A program made the position numbers and the translations under genes. 11,052 nt of DNA from an uncultured Bacilli bacterium (GTDB lineage: Bacteria > Bacillota_I > Bacilli_A > RF39 > UBA660): assembly GCA_934176955.1 (NCBI GenBank), contig CAKPOS010000022.1, forward strand, positions 1 to 11,052, in the 5' to 3' direction. The notes beneath the pieces are model-generated. The model had not been told where the DNA came from and did not search any database. It saw nothing but the letters and a program-made list of their open reading frames with translations. Below are positions 6,191-11,052 of the stretch, piece by piece. How positions within the stretch are numbered: position 1 is the stretch's first letter; the number at the start of each line of letters is the position of its first letter.

Positions 6191-6823
6191 ATGGAAAATA
6201 ATACAATACAATATTCAGAAAAGTTAGAAAAACTAGAAAAACTAGATTTAGAAACCTGGTTATATTTATATCTCACTAAAGCAAAGATAAAAAAACATCT
6301 TAAAATAGAAAACTTAAGTAAGAAAAGAGAATTTTCTATAGGAAAAACCCAAAAAAATGAAGTATATATTTTTAAAAATTATGATGAATATAGAAACTTT
6401 TTCTTAATGTATTTAGATGATGTAGAAAATGAACTAATTGATTTAGCAATTTATACTCGTGGAAATAAAGGACAAATAGTAGCATTAAGAGGATTATGTG
6501 AACGAATTATCATTAAAGTTAAAAACTTTAAATTTTATCAATCAATTACCGAAAAACAAATTGAAAAGATTCACGAAAAAGGTAATTTAACTTCATTAGA
6601 ATTTGCACAATTATGTATTAATAATAATTTATGTGTAATTAGTGACAAATCATTGACACAAGAAGATAGATGTAATTTTTTTGATAGGAATTGTCAAAAA
6701 TGCTTATTAGAAAATGCAACACATCGTTTAGAATATGAAAACCCAGCTTTAGAACAAAGAGAAAATTCCACAAATAGTCCTAAAAGAGTATTAAATAATA
6801 GAAATAATTTTATTAAAAAATGA
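6191..6823 (+). CDS. Unrecognised protein with C-terminal cysteine cluster
   Basis: A 210-residue soluble protein with an AAGGAG ribosome site 7 bases before the ATG. The N-terminal 120 residues are predicted helical and charged. A cluster C142, C148, C161-x6-C168-x2-C171 with His178 (RCNFFDRNCQKCLLENATHRLEYE region) suggests a bound zinc or iron-sulfur cluster; this is read from spacing, not from a known family. The last 30 residues are Asn/Glu rich and probably disordered. Its stop overlaps the ATG of the next gene by four bases (ATGA), so the two are translated from one message and may act together. Together with the UDG-fold partner, nucleic-acid binding is a reasonable guess, but I do not recognise the family. 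Confidence 0.78.
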   Translation: MENNTIQYSEKLEKLEKLDLETWLYLYLTKAKIKKHLKIENLSKKREFSIGKTQKNEVYIFKNYDEYRNFFLMYLDDVENELIDLAIYTRGNKGQIVALRGLCERIIIKVKNFKFYQSITEKQIEKIHEKGNLTSLEFAQLCINNNLCVISDKSLTQEDRCNFFDRNCQKCLLENATHRLEYENPALEQRENSTNSPKRVLNNRNNFIKK

Positions 6824-7470
6824 ATTTAGATTCTTTAAAGATAGAATATGATAAACTTCAAAAAAAGTATGGGGCAATAGAATTAGATTCTATTTATAGC
6901 GGTGGTTGTGATAAAAATCCAGATATATGTTTTGTGTTTATGAATCCAACAAAAAGAAATATTGCTTCATCTAAAACATGGAAAGGATTAAAATCACCAT
7001 GGATAGGAACAAAAAATATTTGGGATTTATTTTATCAATTAAAATTGCTCGATGAAAACGTATACAAAAAAATAAGAAAAATAAAAGGAAAAGAATGGAC
7101 TGAAAACTTTGCAAATGAAGTATATGAAGAAGTAAAGAAACATAAGTATTTTATTACCAACTTAGGAAAATGCACACAACTTGATGCTAGACCATTACCA
7201 GATAGTGTATATAAAGAATATCTTCATTTATTAGAAAAAGAGATAGAAATAATCAATCCAAAAGTAATAATCTTATTTGGAAATCAAGTTAGTTCAATTG
7301 TATTAAATGAAAAAATATCTGTATCCCAATGTAGAAAAAAGCAATTTCTAAAAACAATAAATGGAAAGCAATACAAATGTTATGCTGTTTTTTATCCCGT
7401 AGGAAACGGAAGATTTAATATAGATAAATCAATAGAAGATATCTTGTATATAAAACAATCTCTATTATAA
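6820..7470 (+). CDS. Uracil-DNA glycosylase-superfamily protein, atypical active site
   Basis: The 216-residue protein shows the motif order of family 4/5-like uracil-DNA glycosylases: FVFMNPT (38-44) at the place of the GEAPG-type motif, PWIGTKN (60-66) for the PFVG loop, FITNLGKC (111-118) for the NvvKC strand, KVIILFGNQ (148-156) for the PkvIlxLG strand, and FYPVGNG (191-197) where HPS normally sits. Family 4 enzymes carry four Fe-S cysteines; here most are absent (Cys residues at 30, 37, 118, 171 and 187 only), and the catalytic-loop His is replaced by Tyr192. It may therefore act on a different base or only bind DNA. The start overlaps the preceding stop (ATGA), so it is coupled to the cysteine-cluster protein. 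A weak hairpin with a T-run follows. The superfamily is fairly certain; the activity is not. Confidence 0.8.
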   Translation: MNLDSLKIEYDKLQKKYGAIELDSIYSGGCDKNPDICFVFMNPTKRNIASSKTWKGLKSPWIGTKNIWDLFYQLKLLDENVYKKIRKIKGKEWTENFANEVYEEVKKHKYFITNLGKCTQLDARPLPDSVYKEYLHLLEKEIEIINPKVIILFGNQVSSIVLNEKISVSQCRKKQFLKTINGKQYKCYAVFYPVGNGRFNIDKSIEDILYIKQSLL

Positions 7471-7491
7471 AAATCTTGATTAGAGAATATT

Positions 7492-7510
7492 ACTAGGAAT
7501 TTAGTTTTTT
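7492..7510 (+). terminator. Weak possible terminator after the UDG-like gene
   Basis: ACTAG (7492-7496) pairs with TTAGT (7501-7505), with one G-T pair, across GAAT, followed by T7505-T7510. The five-bp A/T stem is marginal; it is listed because it sits at a gene end and runs into a T-run. Confidence 0.35.
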
Positions 7511-7532
7511 AAATAAATATAAAGGGGGGAAA

Positions 7533-8225
7533 ATGATGGATAATATTAAATGGATAAAAAAACAAATTAGATCCACTTTAGATTATCAATATATTACTAA
7601 AATAGTAGATGATTATTTAGAAAAAAACGATAAAGATTTTTTAAAACAATACCAAGAAAATAATTTAGATTTTATTTATATCAGTAAACAAGAAACGATG
7701 GATATTATTTTCATTGCTATTAGTCATATAAGTAAAAATTCATCTGTTGACAAAAAATATCAACAAATGAAAGAATATATTCTAAAAAATCATCTAAAAA
7801 AATTAGATTTAATTCTATCATCTCTTAATGAAGAAGATAGAATAGATGCCGGTGTAGGTTTTGCCTTTATTGAATATAGTCCTTTATATCAAGAAAAAGA
7901 AGTAAAAGATACCTTTGCCAAGTATTTTATGGATAAAATTTTATCAGAAAATAAAGAACAACTATCTAAAAAAATAAATAAAACTTTTAAAACAATTCAA
8001 AAGTTTCATCAATATGGAGTAAAAAGATATATCATTGATTACTTATCTTTCTATGATAAATATCTAGCAAACTATATAGCAATAAATCATAAACTAATTT
8101 CAAAAGAATTATTACAATCACTAAATATTAGTTTTTTCTTTCAATCTCAAGAAGAAAACCAATCCCATTTGCCAATAAAAAAAGACTCCACTCAAAATAA
8201 AATTTTAATTCTTTCAAAAAAATAG
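7533..8225 (+). CDS. Unrecognised helical protein, 229-230 residues
   Basis: AGGGGGG (7523-7529) is the ribosome site; ATG 7533 or ATG 7536 both follow it, and 7536 has the better spacing (229 residues). The protein is almost wholly charged helix with no membrane segment, no signal peptide and no enzymatic motif I can name. A central stretch LSSLNEEDRIDAGVGFAFIEYSPLY (about residues 99-123) is the least repetitive and the best handle for homology searches. The Ser/Gln/Lys-rich tail (QSQEENQSHLPIKKDSTQ) looks disordered. It lies 65 bases before the SEDS gene and could be co-transcribed with it. Its codon use looks more like the A-rich chromosomal genes than the T-rich cargo, so it may be native. 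Function unknown. Confidence 0.75.
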   Translation: MMDNIKWIKKQIRSTLDYQYITKIVDDYLEKNDKDFLKQYQENNLDFIYISKQETMDIIFIAISHISKNSSVDKKYQQMKEYILKNHLKKLDLILSSLNEEDRIDAGVGFAFIEYSPLYQEKEVKDTFAKYFMDKILSENKEQLSKKINKTFKTIQKFHQYGVKRYIIDYLSFYDKYLANYIAINHKLISKELLQSLNISFFFQSQEENQSHLPIKKDSTQNKILILSKK

Positions 8226-8290
8226 GGTCATCAGTAAAGTTAAAAATAAGTATTTTTTTCTTACAAACATATATTTAAATAGGTGATTGG

Positions 8291-9304
8291 ATGAAAAAAG
8301 TAGATTATTTATTACTATTTGGGATTATCATGATATCTATATTCGGTGTCGTAATGATATATTCAGCTTCTTATGTTTGGGCAGAATATAAATTTCATGA
8401 CCCCTTAAAATTTGCAAAAACACAACTCCTTTTTTTAGTAATGAGCTATATTCTTATCTTTTTTTCTTTAAAAATACCCTATCAAAAATATCTTTCTTAC
8501 GCAAATTTAATCTTTTTTATCTGTTTTATTCTTCTTATTTTAGTATTAATTCCAGGAATTGGAACAGTTAGAAATGGATCAAGAAGTTGGTTTGGAATAG
8601 GAGGCTTTGGGATTCAACCTAGTGAATTTACTAAATTAGGAATGATCATTTTTACCTCAAAATACTTAGCTTATAACGAAAAAGTACTAAAAAATATAAA
8701 AAGTGGAGTACTTCCCATCTTAGGAGTATTAATGTTAATATTTGGACTAATCATGCTACAACCAGATTTTGGAACAGGAGTTATCATAGTTATTTCTATT
8801 ATTGTTTTATTATTTGTTAGTGGAGTTAATATGAGTTTTTTTATCAAACTAGGATTTATTGGTCTATTAGGTGTTGTAGCCTTAATCATTGCCGCTCCAT
8901 ATCGAATGAAAAGAATTGTATCATTTTTAAATCCTTGGAGTGATCCTTTAGGAAGTGGCTTTCAAATTATTCAAAGCTTATACGCAATTGGACCAGGAGG
9001 CTTACTTGGATTGGGCTTTGGAAATAGTATTCAAAAACATTTCTATCTACCTGAACCCCAAACAGACTTCATCTTTGCTATCATCAGTGAAGAATTTGGT
9101 TTTTTAGGAATTTTAATTGTAGCCAGTTTATTTTTATTAATTATTTATCGAGGATTTCACATCTCTATTCATTGTGAAAATAAATTTGGAAAATACTTAT
9201 CTTTCGGCATCACTTTTCAATTAGCATTTCAGGCACTATTAAACTTAATGGTCGTTGTTGGATTAATTCCTGTAACAGGGGTTGTACTTCGTGGTATCCT
9301 ATAA
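8291..9304 (+). CDS. FtsW/RodA/SpoVE-family SEDS glycosyltransferase, 3'-truncated
   Basis: SEDS proteins polymerise lipid II into peptidoglycan glycan strands with a class B PBP at the division site (FtsW) or side wall (RodA). Recognisable parts are MIYSAS in helix 1, GSRSWFGIGGFGIQPSEFTKL near residues 97-117, MLQPDFGTG near 155-163, and PEPQTDFIFAIISEE at 254-268, where Asp259 matches the catalytic Asp. Most transmembrane helices are present. The protein stops at residue 337 with GLIPVTGVVLRGIL; family members continue VTG(I/V)xLPFxSYGGSS plus another helix, usually reaching about 370-400 residues. No such sequence is found in any frame to 9591, so the end is deleted or displaced rather than frameshifted. 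FtsW is favoured over RodA by PEPQTDFIFAI. Function is probably lost or needs a second copy. AGGTGAT (8281-8287) is the ribosome site. Confidence 0.88.
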   Translation: MKKVDYLLLFGIIMISIFGVVMIYSASYVWAEYKFHDPLKFAKTQLLFLVMSYILIFFSLKIPYQKYLSYANLIFFICFILLILVLIPGIGTVRNGSRSWFGIGGFGIQPSEFTKLGMIIFTSKYLAYNEKVLKNIKSGVLPILGVLMLIFGLIMLQPDFGTGVIIVISIIVLLFVSGVNMSFFIKLGFIGLLGVVALIIAAPYRMKRIVSFLNPWSDPLGSGFQIIQSLYAIGPGGLLGLGFGNSIQKHFYLPEPQTDFIFAIISEEFGFLGILIVASLFLLIIYRGFHISIHCENKFGKYLSFGITFQLAFQALLNLMVVVGLIPVTGVVLRGIL

Positions 9305-9450
9305 CTACAGACACTTTTAAGCCCTTATAATAAGGAAAAAAAACAAATTTGATAATTTGTACTTATTTAGAAAAAAATTAAAAATATATGAAAAAATCAA
9401 AAAATTCAAAAAAATGGCAACTTTTTTTGAGGGTTGTCTGCTCATTACAA

Positions 9451-9499
9451 CATTCAAAATAGAATTTTAGAGTTCTATGCTATTTAGATGTAAAAAATA
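9451..9499 (+). repeat. Hairpin resembling type II-A CRISPR repeat and anti-repeat
   Basis: From 9464 the sequence reads ATTTTAGAG-TT-CTATGCT then ATTTAGATG, close to the 5' part of type II-A repeats (GTTTTAGAG-CTATGCT... in Streptococcus pyogenes) apart from a 2-base insertion. Just before it, CATTCAAAATAG (9451-9462) matches the anti-repeat part of such tracrRNAs. The two halves can fold together (TAGAA/TTCTA inner stem, then an imperfect outer stem). There is one copy only, no array, and no cas gene in the window, so this is a resemblance and may be chance in A/T-rich DNA. Confidence 0.3.
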
Positions 9500-9524
9500 T
9501 GTAATGATTATAATTTATAAAACG

Positions 9525-9545
9525 TGAATATTCATTTAATTAAAT
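9525..9545 (+). promoter_or_regulatory. Tandem palindromes upstream of the YibE/F promoter (possible operator)
   Basis: TGAATATTCA (9525-9534) and ATTTAATTAAAT (9534-9545) are perfect palindromes sharing one base, placed 22-42 bases before the -10 element, overlapping where a -35 region would be. Such placement suits a dimeric repressor or activator. The regulator cannot be named. Confidence 0.4.
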
Positions 9546-9563
9546 ATTAAGATTTAATAATTG

Positions 9564-9572
9564 TGATATAAT
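9564..9572 (+). promoter_or_regulatory. Extended -10 promoter of the YibE/F pair
   Basis: TGATATAAT is a perfect TGn extended -10 with TATAAT at 9567-9572; the -35 position (about 9544-9549) has no good hexamer. Transcription would start near 9579, leaving a leader of only about 13 bases before ATG 9592, with GGATGTGAT as a weak ribosome site. Confidence 0.7.
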
Positions 9573-9591
9573 ATTTGTTGGATGTGATAAA

Positions 9592-10653
9592 ATGTTTAAT
9601 GTAAAAAAAATAATTTTTATTGTTATATTTATAGTATCTATAATTTCTTTAATTTTTGTTTATAATGATGATTTCTTATATTCTAAGCAAATTATTAAAA
9701 TAACAAAAATTGATACAATTAACGAAGATACATCTCAAAATTCATTAGGATTAGAAGAAAAATACTACACAAGAAAGATAACTGGATTAATAACCAACGG
9801 TAAGCAAAAAGGAAAGGAAAAAACCATCTCATATGATGAAACTTATTCATCTGTTGTTACAGACAAGTATAAAGTTAATGACAAAATAATATTAGATGCG
9901 AGCGGTATTGAATTAAAAAGAGATTTCTATCTAACTTTAATGATTGTCGTATTTTTAAATTTACTTTATATAGTTGGCTCTTATAAAGGACTATTATCTG
10001 TATTAAGTGTTATTTTGAATTTAGTAATTTTTTATATTGGTTTATCCTTATATTTTAAAGGTATTAATTTATTATTTTTATGTGTAATAGAAATGATTAT
10101 TTTTTCTATTATTTCTTTGATATTAGCCAGTGGTTTTAACAAAAAAACATTATCAGCAATCATTTCTGTAATGATATCAACATTAGTAATGTTCTTTTCA
10201 ATTGTGATTATTATAAATTTTACAGGATATAAGGGGATAAATTTCAATGAATTATCATTTCTGACTGTTCCTATTGAAGATATTATTTTGCCGGAATTAT
10301 TAATTGGATCTACAGGAGCAATCATGGATGTGGCGATTACAATTTCATCTTCTATATCGGAACTTATTCAAAAAGACAATAATATATCTGTTAAAAATCT
10401 GAAAAAATCTGCTAGAGAAATAGGGAAAGATATAATGAGTACGATGAGTAATGTTTTATTTTTTACTTATTTATGTTCAGGACTTCCAATTTTTGTGTTA
10501 GCATTACGTAATGGATTTTCAATGTATAATTATATTTCAACTAATTTTACATTAGAATTAACTAGATTCTTAATTGGTAGTATTGGTATTGTTTTAACTA
10601 TTCCAGTATCAGCACATACATCAATTAAATTGATGAAAAGAGGTGCAAAATGA
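9592..10653 (+). CDS. YibE/F-family multi-pass membrane protein
   Basis: The 353-residue protein has an N-terminal membrane segment (about 6-24), an external loop or domain to about residue 110, and then several hydrophobic helices. The stretch LLIGSTGAIMDVAITISSSISEL (237-259) is the hallmark of the YibE/F family, with the conserved Gly-Ala-x-Met-Asp-Val-Ala-x-x-Ile pattern. ELTRFLIGSIGIVLTIPVSA near the end is also typical. The family's function is not established; a transport role is often supposed. It is expressed from an extended -10 promoter with a very short leader and overlaps the next gene by four bases (ATGA). Length is normal and there is no sign of damage. Its T-rich codon use resembles the accessory genes more than the pfl region. 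Confidence 0.85.
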   Translation: MFNVKKIIFIVIFIVSIISLIFVYNDDFLYSKQIIKITKIDTINEDTSQNSLGLEEKYYTRKITGLITNGKQKGKEKTISYDETYSSVVTDKYKVNDKIILDASGIELKRDFYLTLMIVVFLNLLYIVGSYKGLLSVLSVILNLVIFYIGLSLYFKGINLLFLCVIEMIIFSIISLILASGFNKKTLSAIISVMISTLVMFFSIVIIINFTGYKGINFNELSFLTVPIEDIILPELLIGSTGAIMDVAITISSSISELIQKDNNISVKNLKKSAREIGKDIMSTMSNVLFFTYLCSGLPIFVLALRNGFSMYNYISTNFTLELTRFLIGSIGIVLTIPVSAHTSIKLMKRGAK

Positions 10654-11052
10654 ATATCATATTAATTATTTTATTATTCTTATTAATGATTTATATTGAT
10701 ATAAAAAGAGGAATAAAACTGTTTTTATCTATATTATTTAATTTTATTATTTTAATGATTATTTTTTATTTAATTGCTGTTGGATTAAACCCTATAATTT
10801 GTTCTTTAATAGGCTGTTTTATAATAAGTTATATAATACTATATTATGTAAACGAAAGAAACGTAAAAACAGAATCTAGTTTGAAATCAGTTATTATCGT
10901 TCTAATTATATTATCTTTTCTCATATTTTTTGTAACGAAAATATCAAGAATCGCTGGTTTTGGATATGAATCGTACGAAGAGATAAATATGTTTTCTTAT
11001 GATGTAAAAATAGATTTTACTAACATTGCAATTTCTATGATATTAATTAGTT
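10650..11052 (+). CDS. Second YibE/F-like membrane protein (partial, runs off the window)
   Basis: ATG 10650 overlaps the previous TGA (ATGA). The frame is open for 134 codons to the window edge. It begins with hydrophobic helices (MNIILIILLFLLMIYIDIKRG, then LFLSILFNFIILMIIFYLIAVG and IICSLIGCFIISYIILYYV), followed by a basic loop, another helix (VIIVLIILSFLIFFV) and GFGYESYEEINMFSYDVKIDFTNIAISMILIS. The position and the overlap with a YibE/F gene, plus the similar layout, indicate the second member of the paired YibE/F operon found in many Firmicutes; the diagnostic Gly-Ala-x-x-Asp-Val motif would fall just after the window, so the family call is partly from context. Confidence 0.75.
   Translation, partial: MNIILIILLFLLMIYIDIKRGIKLFLSILFNFIILMIIFYLIAVGLNPIICSLIGCFIISYIILYYVNERNVKTESSLKSVIIVLIILSFLIFFVTKISRIAGFGYESYEEINMFSYDVKIDFTNIAISMILIS

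Larger units (their letters stand above)
9305..9591 (+). other. Non-coding segment with hairpins, phased A-tracts and a CRISPR-repeat-like element
   Basis: No gene is supported here. Features in order: an inverted repeat CCTTAT-A-ATAAGG near 9333-9345; a perfect stem ACAAATT/AATTTGT at 9343-9360 with a TGAT loop; five A-tracts at 9371-9377, 9380-9384, 9391-9396, 9399-9404 and 9408-9414 spaced roughly one helical turn, then a T7 run at 9422-9428; a hairpin 9451-9490 resembling a CRISPR repeat and anti-repeat; and tandem palindromes 9525-9545. GGGTTGT appears both near the SEDS break (9279-9285) and at 9431-9437. It looks like a scarred junction of an inserted or deleted element. Confidence 0.6.

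Noticed and set aside
8240..8265. AAAAATA/TATTTTT hairpin before the SEDS gene as a terminator
   Set aside because: Pure A/T stem with a loop of only two bases; not a credible terminator.
8671..8889. Minus-strand open frame inside the SEDS gene (and similar ones at 3089-3298, 3659-3895, 4918-5202 and 10032-10325)
   Set aside because: No ribosome site or recognisable product, and each is covered by a better-supported plus-strand feature.
9305..9591. Full CRISPR array
   Set aside because: Only one repeat-like unit is present; there is no second unit at a spacer distance on either side.
3613..11052. Second copy of the ssrA 3' end as a right attachment site
   Set aside because: I scanned for TTCGACTC, CGGCTCC and TCCACCA-like strings and found none, so no att pair can be claimed.
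1..11052. Mollicute genetic code (TGA = Trp)
   Set aside because: TGA occurs as the stop of pflA, the SDR gene and the first YibE/F gene at sensible protein ends, and Trp codons inside genes are TGG.

Overview
The window comes from a low-G+C, A+T-rich bacterium that fits the Bacillota, most likely class Bacilli; a gut-type uncultured Bacilli lineage is a guess. Supporting signs are strong AAGGAG/AGGTGAT ribosome sites, sigma-A promoters close to consensus, short hairpin-plus-T-run terminators, and a one-piece tmRNA with an encoded CCA. TGA acts as a stop codon (pflA, the SDR gene and the first YibE/F gene end with it) and Trp is TGG, so this is not a code-4 mollicute. However, the tmRNA tag ends in YAFA, an ending I associate with mollicute-type tags rather than the usual LAA.

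Layout. (1) 1-3198 looks like ordinary chromosome: the last codons of pyruvate formate-lyase (pflB), its activase pflA, a small helical protein coupled to a short-chain dehydrogenase, and a DUF3419/SAM-methyltransferase-like protein. (2) 3253-3612 is ssrA (tmRNA), driven by a perfect TTGACA-17-TATAAT promoter. (3) 3613-7470, beginning at the 3' end of ssrA (a classic integration site), is an accessory block. It holds a cluster of hairpins, a decayed reading frame that looks like the coiled-coil tail of a plasmid or ICE mobilization relaxase, an unrecognised 300-residue protein, a Cys-His-Asp (transglutaminase-like) protein, and a translationally coupled pair made of an unrecognised cysteine-cluster protein and an atypical uracil-DNA-glycosylase-fold protein. 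(4) 7533-9304 carries an unrecognised helical protein and an ftsW/rodA-type SEDS gene whose 3' end, including the normally invariant PFxSYGGS signature, is missing. (5) 9305-9591 is non-coding, with curved-DNA A-tracts, hairpins, one element resembling a type II-A CRISPR repeat and anti-repeat, and tandem palindromes before an extended -10 promoter. (6) 9592 to the end encodes two overlapping YibE/F-family membrane proteins.

The clearest unusual signal is in the Cys-His-Asp gene. A tandem (TTGGA)x3 repeat at 5810-5824 puts it out of frame immediately after the presumed catalytic Asp. Removing one 5-bp unit restores a single 252-residue protein, so the gene looks either slippage-switchable (phase variable) or freshly inactivated. 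The truncated SEDS gene next to the odd 9305-9591 segment marks a second rearrangement boundary. No complete defence or secretion system can be named; the accessory block is a plausible place for one, but its functions are mostly unknown.
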